Shown here in pieces: positions 22,901-34,545 of a stretch of DNA of 64,000 nt (position 1 is the stretch's first letter; each line of letters opens with the position of its first letter). The notes under the pieces are model-generated. The model was not told where the DNA came from and did no database searches. It worked only from the letters and a program-made list of their open reading frames with translations. The stretch covers positions 39,357,106 through 39,421,105 of the forward strand of contig JAUJPP010000005.1 of assembly GCA_030562195.1 (NCBI GenBank), written 5' to 3'. The stretch comes from Nipponacmea schrenckii (taxonomy: Eukaryota; Mollusca; Gastropoda; Lottiidae). The position numbers and the translations under genes were made by a program.

Positions 22901-24108
22901 AATTGATACAATCACTACTCAAATTTCTTCTCAGGCCATCTGAAATCAATTTCTTTTGGCAGACCTAAGCCTCAAAGAGGGTTGGCCCTTATGTCTAGCC
23001 TCGGAAAACTCCTCATTTTTAGCCGCTTTTCAGGCATAATATAGATTGTACCACAATATACAAATTAGACAATATTTGTAAAATATAGATATATATTTTG
23101 ATTAACTTCAGGTTACTTCCAAGATGGCCTATTTCTACATTTTTGTGCCAGTATGATCAGTGGTTTAGCAACGACAGCAGCATCTATGCCTGTAGATATT
23201 GCGAAGACTAGGTAAATAGATTGAGATTATAGATCAGGGTTTGACATTTTCAGTGGTCGATTTAGGACTTGAAAACTTTCTGAGGTTAAAGTATGATTAA
23301 ACGGAAGGCGAATCTGTTTAGTTAACAACACCAAGTTACTGTTGACATTATTTTTTAATACCTCTTCCCTCAAATCAACTGGTAGAGCCCATATTTGAAC
23401 TTTTGTATGAGGTTTGTCTATGACATTGGAGCTGCTGTGGCTCAGTGAGTTAGATGCTTGGTTGCTAAACTGAGACTCCAGAGACAATAAACCGAAGCCC
23501 CTTGTGCTATAGGCTGTGCACTTTTAAGATCCCTTGACGGTTGGAAATCGCAAATAGGTAGGCTAATGCCACTGTCCTGGCAAATCATCGGACACTGCAT
23601 GGTGTTGCCCGTCTTCATTAGTCCATAACGTGCAAAAGAGTAGGACGTAAAACTCAATTCATTTTTGCCTATAAAAGTAGATGAAGGAATATTATTTCTA
23701 TGTTTTATTATTTCTGTCATTGCAGAATTCAAAGTATGAAAATCATAGATGGTGTACCTGAATATAAAGGTGCTCTGGTGAGTGAATTATATTTTATATT
23801 GATGAAGACATGGTGCATAATGTAGACCTTATTCAGGCATTATCAATTAAAGACCCCACCTTCAGCCATTATTTGCTAGACTAGACTTTATTTTAACTAT
23901 TTAATGATACAATTGGTTTATCTTTCAGGATGTTTTGGGTAAAGTTATAAAAAATGAAGGTTTCTTCAGTTTATGGAAAGGATTTACACCATACTATGCC
24001 AGACTAGGGCCACATACAGTTCTTACATTTATCTTTTTAGAACAAATGAATAAGTATTATAAAAAGATTGTGTTACATGATACTAGTGGTGTTGGAGGAG
24101 GATTATAA
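16957..24108 (+). CDS. SLC25A11: Mitochondrial 2-oxoglutarate/malate carrier protein
   Basis: Ten coding exons: 16957-17042, 17714-17775, 18565-18655, 19189-19275, 21944-22063, 22329-22419, 22736-22826, 23112-23211, 23726-23777 and 23929-24108. They give 960 nt, 319 residues, against 314 in human. All introns are GT-AG and all phases join. The three mitochondrial-carrier signatures are present: PLDLVKNRM (38-46), PAEVALIRM (136-144) and PVDIAKTR (236-243). Subfamily-typical stretches include TPAEVALIRMTSDGR, FCASMISGLATTAASMPVDI and GFTPYYARLGPHTVLTFIFL. The known role is exchange of 2-oxoglutarate for malate across the inner membrane in the malate-aspartate shuttle; six transmembrane helices are expected. 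The ATG follows a short leader region and gives the usual N-terminus (KSVKFLFGGLAG). The gene is complete with no frame defect. Its introns carry a 21-bp minisatellite, a 61-bp minisatellite, a 2.1-kb element and a SINE. Confidence 0.96.
17519..17668 (+). repeat. 21-bp minisatellite in SLC25A11 intron 1
   Basis: Seven units of CAGCATTTTTCTTGCAAGAA plus T, with some CTAGAAT and CCAGAAT variants. As 21 is a multiple of three, both strands stay open (17,422-17,689), but these are not genes. Confidence 0.92.
18870..19188 (+). repeat. 61-bp intronic minisatellite abutting exon 4
   Basis: About five units of TTCTTTACTTATATTTAAGG, TTATATGTAGGTTTACTAAG and ATAAGCTATTGTAATACTACC run up to the exon 4 acceptor at 19,188. 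The exon start aligns to the same unit (TTATCTGCAGGTTTATTAAG then ACAAGCTAC). Exon 4 therefore behaves as the last, conserved unit of the array. Confidence 0.9.
19768..21922 (-). mobile_element. Non-autonomous tandem-core element (pearl/Helitron-like), copy 2, in SLC25A11 intron 4
   Basis: One end is the hairpin TATACGCCCACAT/ATGTGGACGTATA near 19,768, followed by an 8-bp microsatellite (GTCGGTCC, about five units, 19,816-19,862). The core has about ten units of roughly 150-180 bp (GTGGACACTGTAGAGACTAC, CTTGAAACTTGGTATAC, CAAGGAAGACCCCTAT, AATTCCTGGAATTCT), alternating between two subtypes. The other end is CCTTGCCTGGCAAGCTATC at 21,922, only 21 bp before exon 5. These are the ends of the element at 2,182-4,171 in opposite orientation. 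Hairpin-end sequences recur inside at about 21,132 and 21,412. Open frames within are repeat artefacts. Confidence 0.8.
22585..22680 (-). repeat. Two units of the 45-bp repeat in SLC25A11 intron 6
   Basis: GTAACTTGTGTTGAAACATT, CATGTATTAAAGACACAGCC and ATGTAAATTGTGTTGAATCA are the reverse complement of the unit arrayed at 37,505-37,990. Confidence 0.8.
23429..23668 (+). mobile_element. tRNA-derived SINE in SLC25A11 intron 8
   Basis: The head TGGCTCAGTGAGTTAGATGC resembles a Pol III box A. The body includes AAGATCCCTTGACGGTTGGA, GCATGGTGTTGCCCGTCTTC and the conserved tail GTAAAACTCAATTCATTT. Related copies occur at least nine more times in the window in both orientations, which supports a dispersed SINE. 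Confidence 0.75.
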
Positions 24109-24254
24109 TGATGGTGATTATTAGGTCACTGTAAAATCTTATACAAAGGTTTCACAACAGCACTTCACAATTATACATAAATATGTTTTAGTTTTGAGCC
24201 ATGTTTTTCACTTTTACACATTAAAACATGTCATATGACAGCAATGGAATGTAA

Positions 24255-24260
24255 AATAAA
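24255..24260 (+). promoter_or_regulatory. Candidate poly(A) signal of SLC25A11
   Basis: AATAAA about 150 bp after the stop codon. Further AATAAA-like hexamers lie downstream in this AT-rich 3' region, so the true end is uncertain. Confidence 0.4.
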
Positions 24261-24935
24261 TATTGTTATAGTGGAGTCTGTTAATATAAGTTTTTATTAG
24301 TTTTGAGTAAATTTATACTTAAAAACGTGTCATTTGACATCAAGTCTGTTGTATAACCCCGGAATATAAAATATATTATAGTTGAGGTCTATGATATAAA
24401 TATTTATTAGTTTTGAGTGAATTTATACTTAAAACATGTGATATAACATATATATAAGTTGCTGTTGTGAAACCTAAACAGATAGTCACTAATAACATTA
24501 CTGATTTTCACTGCCTCTTATCAAAAGGTCTGCTAAAGCATAAGTATGGTAAATAAATGAAATCTAGAGGTATATTATATGGTGCTAAATAGTATTTAAT
24601 GCGTTATTATTATTATATCTCTTCATAAATATTTCTCTTTTACATCCATGGCTTATTAAATTAGACTACAATACAAAAATATATATTTTTTGTATTAAAG
24701 ATAAAAATATTTGAGGTTTGTGCTAGTAATCATAGTTAAAATGTTAATTTTTTGTTTTTTTATATACTAATAAGATTGATTAATCTAATTGTTTTGTTAA
24801 TGTATGTTGTTGAAACTTGTGTTCGTTAATTCCTTTTTATTTTAATCAAAATCACTGTTAGGAAGTATAGTTGTGGATAAGCTGAATCCATCAGAATTGG
24901 AGTTAAATGTTGTATTTGACATTTGATTCCTTAAC

Positions 24936-26025
24936 ATAAGATAAATATAAATTTCATTGATTCTTTATATATATTAGATAAATATAAATTTCATTGATTC
25001 TTTATATAAGATAAATATAAATTTCATTTGATTCTTTATATAAGATAAATATAAATTTCATTGATTCTTTATATAAGATAAATATAAATTTCATTGATTC
25101 TTTATATAAGATAAATATAAATTTCATTGATTCTTTATATAAGATAAATATAAATTTCATTTGATTCTTTATATAAGATAAATATAAATTTCATTTGATT
25201 CTTTATATAAGATAAATATAAATTTCATTGATTCTTTATATATATTAGATAAATATAAATTTCATTGATTCTTTATATAAGATAAATATAAATTTCATTT
25301 GATTCTTTATATAAGATAAATATAAATTTCATTTGATTCTTTATATAAGATAAATATAAATTTCATTTGATTCCTTATATTAGATAAATATAAATTTCAT
25401 TGATTCTTTATATAAGATAAATATAAATTTCATTTGATTCTTTATATAAGATAAATATAAATTTCATTTGATTCTTTATATAAGATAAATATAAATTTCA
25501 TTTGATTCCTTATATTAGATAAATATAAATTTCATTGATTCTTTCCATTAGATAAATATAAATTTCATTGATTCTTTCCATTAGATAAATATAAATTTCA
25601 TTTGATTCTTTATATAAGATAAATATAAATTTCATTTGATTCTTTATATAAGATAAATATAAATTTCATTTGATTCTTATATAGATAAATATAAATTTCA
25701 TTGATTCTTTATAAGATAAATATAAATTTCATTTGATTCTTTATATAAGATAAATATAAATTTCATTTGATTCTTTCATTAGATAAATATAAATTTCATT
25801 TGATTCTTTCATTAGATAAATATAAATTTCATTTGATTCCTTAACATAAGATAAATATAAATTTCATTTGATTCCTTAACATAAAATAAATATAAATTTC
25901 ATTTGATTCTTTATATAAGATAAATATAAATTTCATTTGATTCTTTATTTAAGATAAATATAAATTTCATTGATTCCTTACATAAGATAAATATAAATTT
26001 CATTGATTCCTTACATGATTCTTTT
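24936..26025 (+). repeat. About 30-35-bp minisatellite, over 30 copies, downstream of SLC25A11
   Basis: Units of AGATAAATATAAATTTCATT, then (T)GATTCTTTATATA, with variants TCCATT, TTCATT and CTTAACATA in the spacer part. The core AGATAAATATAAATTTCATT is nearly invariant while the spacer varies. It could lie in a long 3' UTR or be intergenic. Confidence 0.93.
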
Positions 26026-27986
26026 TATTAGCTTAATATGAATTGGCATTTAATTCCTTAACATAATTTGATTATGAATTGAAATTAAATAAATTTCAAT
26101 TGACATTTGATTCTTGAAATTAGATGATTATGAATTGATATTTGATTTGTGTACTAAATTTAATTATTTGATGTATTTATTAAAGATGAATTGACATTTG
26201 GAACACTTTCTCAGATAAATTGACATTTGTATTTTAGTTTTGTTATTTAAATACATTTACATTTGTGACATATTTTGATGAGTTTATTTTTAGATAAATT
26301 TAGCTACATGTATTTGTATCATATTGATATAGATGAATTAATTTATAGAAATTTACAATTATGATCCAAAGATATGAAAGATAAATATAATATTTTAGAA
26401 TAGGTAATTTATTAATTAATCTTACTGTAGCTTAGAGACCAATTGAGATTCAAATCAGGCAGTATTTAAATATTATTAACAACTGAAGGATCTCTCTACA
26501 TATTCTTCCAATTATCTAAGAGATAGATGTCCATGGGTCTTTCCTACTAACAATGGGATGTCCTAACAATAAGAATATTATGAGAATAATGAACACAGAG
26601 TGTTTTCAGATACTTAGGCAACTATGAAACTGTAGGTTTCTTTACAGCCTCTCATAACTATTATACAATATTCAAATACTAATATATTTGTTATTGTTGA
26701 CCTTTGACACAAAGCTAAACAGTGAAATATTTCCGATTCAGAAATGTACAAAAAAATATCATTTGTACAAATAATATTGATATTTTTGATTAATTGTTGA
26801 TATTATACTTACATATTTGAAGCAATGACTAGTCAGGTATAATAAGCCAGCTATTTATTTGCACAGCAACAAGAAGCCCTTTTTTGAGAAATAATATAAG
26901 ATTATAGTATGGAATAAGAATGTATAAGAACAGCCTATGTAAACTGTGCTGACTTTTCTGTGTTTTGTAACCTTTTTAAAGAAGTGTAGTTATTCCATAA
27001 TATTGTCTTGTATTTGTCAATCTTACCAATTTATAGTGGTACTTAGTTAAAATAAGCAATTTTTATTAGATAATTTATTTATAATATAAACCAATTGTTG
27101 TGAAGTTAAAAGTAAGTAATTTAGCAGCACAGTTATAATTAGTCTACAAATTTATTGAAAAGTTTGGAAATAATGAAATCTGTATGTGTTGTAACAATGT
27201 GTGGTATTTGTTTAATCTAGGTTGAACTGTATATTTATTATTATGGAGGAATGTTAACAATGAAACATCAAACTATAATTGTTAAAATATTTTATGTAGT
27301 TTGACTTGTGATAAGTTATAATAATATATATTTCTGTGGTGGTGTGTGTAAAATGTGAATTGTTATAAAATTTAACCTTGTTGAGTAGAAATCCAGGCTT
27401 TAATGGAGAAACATAAATGAGAAGTCAGCTTCTGACAAAGCCTATTTTGCAATCGGTCATTTTAGACAAAGAAGCATGATTGGCATGTTAAAGTATAGTT
27501 GATATTTGTAGACCTCAGATCTGTTTTCAATCAAATGACTAAATATAATATATAGTTCCACTCTTGAACAGGGTTATTTATTTCGAATGCATCATATCTC
27601 AAAAACAGGTTTGATATTGGCTTATGAACCAATATTTAACTGAGCCTGCTACACTAGGTTTTGTTTGCATGGTAAATAAAATTATAGTGTCTATTCCATG
27701 AATTTATATGATGGCTGATATTTCCTAATATTATACTAGAGCCAATTTAACTTGCGCAATATTTGGCCATTAATACCTAATTGAATTCACTCGCATAACC
27801 AAGGCTTCAAGCAAGTACATGTATCACAAATGAGATTTATACTGTCTCTATACATGGCCAGTAATTATCTTTTTAATTTTGAATACTACTGATGCATATT
27901 CATGACTATTTAATTGCTTTGGTGTGAGGGCAATCTTAACCAGATTGTAAAGATGTTTTCTAATTTGTATGAGCATTAGTGACAAT

Positions 27987-28182
27987 GATGGAACCAATTT
28001 GCACCATTTCAATTTTCAATTAGTGGTTGATTCATTACTGATTCCAACAATACATTAAAACTAGGTGTTTGATGACAGTACTAATCATGAAAAATGCATT
28101 CGCCTTGAGTAACGTCATCAATTACTTAGTTTCTATGGAAACTGCTTAATGACAATTTGAATGGTGCAAATTGATGCTATCA
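27987..28182. mobile_element. Foldback element, about 195 bp
   Basis: TGATGGAACCAATTTGCACC at the left is mirrored by GGTGCAAATTGATGCTATCA at the right, with about 32-bp arms and several mismatches. A related half-element (ATTAGCACCTTTCCAATTTG) appears near 31,780. Confidence 0.6.
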
Positions 28183-28689
28183 GTATCTCCAATACACACA
28201 ATTTAAAAAAAACACATTACAATCCCTTTAAAATCCTACAAGATATCACTTATTAGTATTTTATTATCTATAAATATATATATATATGTGTTCATGTAAA
28301 AATATCAGGTATAATACATCCAAGGTATTGTTGTACACTGGAGATGATTCAAAACAATAACAGTCTGAAATTAAAGTGGATCGTTGTGAAAACCTTCTAT
28401 AAATGTCTTGTACTAAATACCAGTATATTTATATTTCTATTTGAAACAGTTCAGGAAATATTTCTAGACATTTACATTATACATAAAGATTTATTGAAAC
28501 TGACATTTGTTGTTATTTAAATTGGATAACCAGTGACAGCACATCCAACACTTGACCCTTGACCCTAATCATCTCTGCATATAGGTTAAGTTAATACCTT
28601 AAGATTTTCAATATGGTTTTTCCTTATCAGTGTTCAGTTTGGATGGGCAGGTTTGGAAACAGCGTTTAGTTGTTCCATTGGGAAAAAAA

Positions 28690-28815
28690 TCTTTAAAGAT
28701 TCCTTGACAGTTGGAAATCTGAAAAGAGTAGCCTAAAGGCACCGCCCTGGCAAATTTATTGTCATTGCACGTCCTAATAAGAACGAGTAAGACAAAAACT
28801 CATTAATTTCATTTT
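28690..28815 (+). mobile_element. SINE, 3' part
   Basis: AAGATTCCTTGACAGTTGGA, CACCGCCCTGGCAAAT and the tail ACAAAAACTCATTAATTTCA match the body and tail of the SINE at 23,429; the head is missing. Confidence 0.65.
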
Positions 28816-29011
28816 GTTTTATTCTGTCACTAAATCTAGTCTATATTATCATTGGTTTACTTGTTTTATAGATGTTCCAGGATGTCTACAGGTGTATTGG
28901 CTGGACTTTATCTTTACGACTAACATATAGACAGATATTTACAAACACACCCCTTGACAGGAATATAAGGTGTTACAATTGATTGGTCTAAATATATTCC
29001 AGGTAGAACCT

Positions 29012-32000
29012 TTAGAAATCATCCAATTTAAATTCTTTAACAACGTCACTTATTCCCTGGCCTTCTTGTAAAAGTTTTCTCTTCCTTTCCATCCTGTTTA
29101 CTGAAGGCTTCGATTTTGTTTTGACTTTTGTTTCAACTTTTTGAGGTTTGTCATTTTCATCATTACTCTCTGGATCATCATCATCTTCTTCATCATCATC
29201 CTCATCATTCATCTTCATCATCATCATCATCTTCACTGGCTGATTTAGCCAATTGTTCCAATTCATCACTATCATATTCACTAAAATTAAAAAAATAAAG
29301 GGTGTAAAAAAGGTTCATAAAAATGCATGAATGTTTCGGAAATAATTCCTCCGAAATAATTTCAATTAATAACCAGCATAATTATATATACATAGCAGAA
29401 GTATATCTAATATATACTCAACAGATAGATATGTAATTATATATACAAATTGTAGATATGTAATATATACCTATAGCAACCAGATTGTAGATATGTAATA
29501 TATACCTATAGCAACCAGATTGTAGATATGTATAGCCCTGTGTGTATTTTGCATACCTTAAATTATCTCCACTAAACTCTTCTACAGAATCATCATCACC
29601 TTCATCTTCATCAATTTTCTTCTTTTTATTCTTCACTTTATCAGCTTTAAATCTTCAATTATATTATAACATAGGTACATAAGATATATCTTCAATTATA
29701 TTTTTAACATCAGTACATAAGATAAGTACAGTATAATACCTTGGCCATGTTATTACCTTCATACTCACAGATATAGAAATTGGGAGTTACTATTTTACAG
29801 AAGGCACTGGCACAGAGTTTAAGCCACATTCACTAATGATAATGACAACATGATCAATAGACATTTGACTTTAAGTAAATTATTTACCTGGCTTCATCAT
29901 CTTGGGAATCTTCACTATCTGAATCAAATAATGCTGAAAACTCCTTCTTTTCCTCGTCTGTTGGTTTGATAGGTCCTTTAGGTCTCTTTATAGTTGGTAA
30001 TTCTGTTACATCAGTTAGCTTTAAATATAATACATATATAAGTTAAAATAGATAATTACATCAATACAGGACGTACAAAACTACGTTTTGTTCCTACCTG
30101 AACTCACACGAACATAGTTCACAGCCTCTCTGAGTCTCTTGTTTAACTAAACAGGTCGAAGTTTTTAAATCACAATCATATTTTAACAATATATAATTTA
30201 AAAACATTTAAAACTTTAATTGCAATTTAAAGGCTTTGTTTAAAAAAATATTATAGCTTTGGTCAAAATTGGACTTATTGAGTCAAGCAAAGAGATTCAC
30301 AATGGTTGTGTGTTATTTCTATGTTCACTAAGAACCAGGCATAGTTTCATATGCAATGCAGCAGTCTTATCGTTTAAATTAACAATGAAATTAATTTCAT
30401 TCCTTATTTTACTTTATCCATTGTATTGCCCCATGGGCTGAATATTATACAGAACCATATCCTTTATTGGCCCAATTCTGGCCCATGTAAAATAAAGAGT
30501 CCTTGTTTGTCCCTACGGTCTGAATGTTAGACCATGTCCTTATATATGAGACCTGATTCTGTCATATGAAAAAGAATCCCATGTTAAATAAAGAGTCTAT
30601 GTTTGTCCCTGACTGTTAGACAGGACCATTTCCTTGTGTATTGGACCTAATTCTGTCCCATGTAAAATAAAGAGTATTTGTTTGTCCCTATGGGCTGAAT
30701 GTTAGACAGAACCATGTCCTTGTGTATTGGACCTAATTCTGTCCCATGTAAAATAAAAGATATTATTATTATCACAGATATCAATGTTTTAACAAGTATA
30801 TTAACTTAGTAATATCAACTATATATATATATATATATCTCACCCTATCTTTCCCTGATATCTCATGTTGTAGTTCTTTATCTCTCAATACTCTCCATGC
30901 TTTATAGAATTTACTTATAGGTGTACCTTCATCTCTTATCTTACTTTCCCAGGCATCCTGAAACAGAACCATCATCTTTATAATTTAATCTTTAAAGAGA
31001 ATGGAGTTGACCATCTTCATATGCCTGTAAGGTGCAGAAGAGTAGGATGTAAAACTCCATTATTTCATATTATGAAAATAAGGATGTGTTTGGAACCAAA
31101 TGAATAGTAAGTAGTGTGGTCATTTAGAAAAGACATATCCCTACATAACACGGTGGACATATCTTGTACCTGGCCTCTATCAATTATTTTTTATTGGCAG
31201 TGTTATCTGGATTTAATAAAACTTTGAGTGATCATTTCAGTCCTAGATCAAATCAAGACCACTTTTTAATTAATGTTTCTGAGCTTCTGCTATCAATAAA
31301 AGGACCCAAGTAATAATGATCCATCCTGCAAAATCTAACTGGAAATCCAAATCCCAAGAGATTGTTAACCAAACTATGATTTAAAATAGGAATTTAATAG
31401 TTTTTGATGAAACCACAGGTTCACTTACCACAGCGCTATCATTCTCCAGAGTAAAGTTGACATATTTTCTCTTCTGCGTTATATATTTACTATTTTCATC
31501 AATTTTATCCACAATTTGTTTAATTTGTTTACAATAATTAGCTATTTTACATTTCTTTAAAAACGCTTTCAGCTGAAAAACAAACAACAATAGAAATAGT
31601 GTTAATATTACACAGAGTTCATCTAACTTCAAAACCTAATCAAACCTGAAAGCCTTAATTTTGAATCCCTCACCAACACTATGTTTAAAAACTAAAACAA
31701 AAACAGAATCCACTTAAAAGGGGTTGTAAATAGGTTGTCTAAAATATGTCGGTGTATAGAGGACAATGATAGAATCTATTAGCACCTTTCCAATTTGCAC
31801 CTTTAAAATTTTCAAAAAGCTTCTTGTAATGCCACTTAAACTATGGTTAGGTATACATATATATCAATAGCAGCTTATAACACTTTCTAATTAATTAATT
31901 ATCAAGAGGTATGAATTAGTTCGAATTATTTTCCAGAATGAGTGAAGTGGGTCTATATAGAATATTAGTTATTATAATATATATTTTACCTGTAAAACAG

Positions 32001-32873
32001 CTGGTAATACCAGTTCAGGAAATCCTATTGAATGAGAATGAACTTTAAGATGATCCATTAACAATTCATATAACTGATCTATTAATCCATCCTGAAAACA
32101 AATAATACTCAAGTTCTTTATAACCATATACCAGTAGTTCTCAGTAATTTTCTGCTCTTATAGCCCATTATCTCATTACATCCCCAAAACAATGGATATT
32201 CTAAATAAAGATAATTTCATCTTACACCCCAGGGGTAAGGTTAGGTACTAGGGTATTATATACAGTATGTTAGTTACTTTTTGAGGACAAGGAAAGAATT
32301 AAATAGTCAAAGAAATACTGTTGGTTCACAGAAAGAATGTAGAGTAAGAGACTGATAATAATTGAGTATTACTTATATACAATAGTCAAAGTCACATTAA
32401 ATACATAATACAAAGAATTCTTCTCATATTCATTTGAGAATTAAGTTTATCAGCACATTTCTGTTCCCGATAAATTTGTGTGGTTCCATGATAAACTAGT
32501 CATGGGCAATGTCGACATAAATTACAGAGATTCTCTATCTACAGTAAACCAAATCAAAACTAAGATTTATGGATGTACTACTTCTTACTTTATTGCATAG
32601 TAGGTTTTCGAAAAACATACAGGTAACAGTATCAAGTAATAATGTAAGGAGTACTACATCCATAAATCTTTTAATGTAATCTTCCCTCTTCTGTATGTCT
32701 AATAAACAATACACAGTAACCCAAACAAACTGAATTGATGTCTAGAAAGATGAAATTACCTTGAATGCCTTTTCTTCTGTTTGAGCCTTGGAAAACTTGA
32801 GAACACAGGAAAAATTCAAAGGTTTGAAACTCTGAGTCTTGTGCTTCTTATTGAAGTCAACTTGTTCAAATAT
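29012..32873 (-). CDS. NOC2L: Nucleolar complex protein 2 homolog, last seven exons
   Basis: Minus-strand exons in order: 32873-32760, 32091-31990, 31572-31429, 30957-30844, 30018-29888, 29652-29557 and 29280 to the end. All joins are GT-AG and in phase. The translation follows human NOC2L closely from about its residue 508: IFEQVDFNKK, GFPELVLPAVLQLKAFLKKC, KIANYCKQIKQIVDK, YKAWRVLRDKELQHEISGKD and EEKKEFSALFDSDSED. The known role is in 60S pre-ribosome maturation with NOC1/NOC3 in the nucleolus; the vertebrate protein also inhibits histone acetyltransferases. The exon 29652-29557 needs a weak acceptor (ATTGAAG) that lies in a local tandem duplication. In the last exon the joined frame runs SEYDSDELEQLAKS and an acidic run to a TGA at 29,205-29,207. 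A frame shifted by one base is open from there to 29,012. The 5' exons are not seen in this window. Confidence 0.93.
29451..29535 (+). repeat. 35-bp tandem repeat in last NOC2L intron side
   Basis: About 2.4 units of TGTAGATATGTAATATATAC plus CTATAGCAACCAGAT, next to the donor at 29,556. Confidence 0.8.
29641..29725 (+). repeat. Local duplication spanning a NOC2L splice acceptor
   Basis: ATCTTCAATTATAT followed by TAACA and GTACATAAGAT occurs twice about 40 bp apart (29,651 and 29,687). The first copy contains the acceptor that keeps the NOC2L frame. Confidence 0.6.
30432..30765 (+). repeat. About 80-95-bp tandem repeat, 3.5 copies, in a NOC2L intron
   Basis: Units contain GGGCTGAATGTTAGACAGAA, CCATGTCCTTGTGTATTGGA, CCTAATTCTGTCCCATGTAA and AATAAAGAGT. 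The AATAAA hexamers are part of the unit. Confidence 0.85.
30990..31075 (+). mobile_element. SINE, 3' tail fragment
   Basis: GCAGAAGAGTAGGATGTAAA and ACTCCATTATTTCA match the tail of the SINE family. Confidence 0.6.
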
Positions 32874-33189
32874 CTGAAAAGATAAAGAAATATCATGATA
32901 ATACATTAAGAAAGGAAAGCAATACTATAGTGAGGGCATTGTGCTTTTTTAAAAAATATTATTGTGGTCTGTAGTACAAACTAGAAGTATATCTCTTATT
33001 AAGATTTACCTCCCCTACATAGTGTTTAACAGTGTAATAACTTTGAAAAATATCATGATGTCAAATGAAAAGTATAATTTTGCAACAATGTCAGATAAAA
33101 TGTAATAAATGTCAATTGTAATGTAATTAATGATGCAAAAATGTTGGTGAAATGTAACAGAAATTGCTTGGGTCGCAATTTCAAGCAAT

Positions 33190-33445
33190 TACAAATCTTG
33201 TCTTATACCTTGACTTCAGTAGCTGCCTTTCTTGTATGGAGTGATTTGATTGAATAGTACACCAGGGAATACAACCAATCAGATGCTTTGACAGAATTTT
33301 GTAAATATAATGTCTCAGTATTTATAGACCTTTTTGTCAAGGCCTCTGATTGGCTGTATTTGTAAGCAAACAATCCAAACTAAACACTGCATTTACAAAC
33401 ATCCAGGATACAAGACGAATCTTTGTAGTCAAGGTATAAGATGTG
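33190..33445. mobile_element. Foldback element, about 250 bp
   Basis: CTTATACCTTGACT at 33,202 is mirrored by AGTCAAGGTATAAG at 33,440. The inner parts ATACAACCAATCAGATGCTT and GGCCTCTGATTGGCTGTAT are also complementary. No open frame. Confidence 0.75.
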
Positions 33446-33557
33446 AAAGCCTGTATTGTGAAGATGGTAATTGATGTACTGTAGCTGTTGGGTTTAAATT
33501 TCAGTCAACATGTGAAAAAAAGCGATGACCTACAATATGTTATCCTATTTTTTTCAG

Positions 33558-33626
33558 ACGATCCAGCTGCGAATGGATATGAATAATCCGGGGAAGATCA
33601 TTGCCAAGGACAAGGACCAGATGTAG
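33558..33626 (+). CDS. Possible terminal exon of an unknown plus-strand gene
   Basis: After a strong acceptor (CCTATTTTTTTCAG) a GC-richer stretch encodes 22 residues, TIQLRMDMNNPGKIIAKDKD plus QM, then TAG. TTTTATTTTATTC-type sequence follows. Codon content differs from the AT-rich surroundings. No upstream exon on this strand can be identified, and I do not recognise the protein. It could equally be chance or a captured fragment in a foldback-rich spot. The opposite strand is also open here. Confidence 0.3.
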   Translation, partial: TIQLRMDMNNPGKIIAKDKDQM

Positions 33627-34261
33627 ACACGATCTACATGAGCTTTGATGTTATCTTTGTTCAAAATGTTTTATTTTATTCTATAATATTGTGTAGAAAA
33701 GGTATTATCTAAGTCAAATTCAAGTTCAGGAAGATTAACTGAATCATGGGTGCTTTGTTCTTGTAAAATGCTGACTTGTTGTGTTTCCAGTGAAGACAAG
33801 GAACAATTCTATTGTTGGGATTGGTGAGAAAGTTGTTACTTAAGTCACTATGCCCACGTTGGTGTATGTAGGTAAAGACCTGTATGTCTATGACTATTGC
33901 AGTCAATGTATTTCTAATTAATTCTCAATTAAATATTAATTATAACCTCAAGGCAATGGGTTTTACTTGTAGTATTAAATAGTGTCCTCAGATTCACCTT
34001 TCTGTAACCTCCATCAAAAATGTTTTGACGTCAATGTAAAAACAATATGAGGAAAGAGGCAATGCTAGGTTAGTGTTAGGGCAATAGAGCACACAGGATG
34101 TGAAATGTAAATCAGACAAGTTGACCAGTAGGGCAGTATGATGAGAGAAATATTATTATAAACTACAAATTATAACCTTGATATCAGATATAACACCTAA
34201 TGATAGATTTCAGGTATATAATCATGCTTTTGTTGCATGTGAAACTGTTCACATGGATTAT
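33627..34261. other. No recognisable gene
   Basis: AT-rich sequence after the possible terminal exon. The minus-strand open frame at 33,709-33,906 has no recognisable feature. Confidence 0.45.
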
Positions 34262-34545
34262 TATTTAATACGACTGTTAAAATACGGCTCAATACATTGA
34301 TTGTAGAGTGATACAGAAATACCACTGTTAAAGTAGTGCTCAATACATTGATTGTAGAGTGATACAGAAATACCACTGTTAAAGTAGTGCTCAATACATT
34401 GATTGTAGAGTAATGTAGAAATACCACTGTTAAAGTAGTGCTCAATTCATCAATTGTAGAGTAATACAGAAATACCACTGTTAAAATAGTGTACAACACA
34501 TCAGTTGTAGAGTGATACAGAAATACAACTGTTAAATAGTGCAAG
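34262..34545 (-). repeat. 51-bp minisatellite, minus orientation, about 5.5 copies
   Basis: Units of TGTTAAAGTAGTGCTCAATA, CATTGATTGTAGAGTGATAC and AGAAATACCAC. This is the reverse complement of the larger array at 35,660-36,640. The long open frame here is a property of the 51-bp unit (17 codons without a stop). Confidence 0.93.

Larger units (their letters stand above)
26026..29011. other. Intergenic region between convergent SLC25A11 and NOC2L
   Basis: No exon is recognisable. To about 26,320 the sequence is diverged text related to the preceding minisatellite (ATTGACATTTG recurring). The foldback element at 27,987 and the SINE piece at 28,690 are listed separately. Confidence 0.6.

Noticed and set aside
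24936..26025. CRISPR-like pattern of constant repeat and variable spacer
   Set aside because: Spacers are near copies of one another, there are no cas genes, and the DNA is clearly from an animal.
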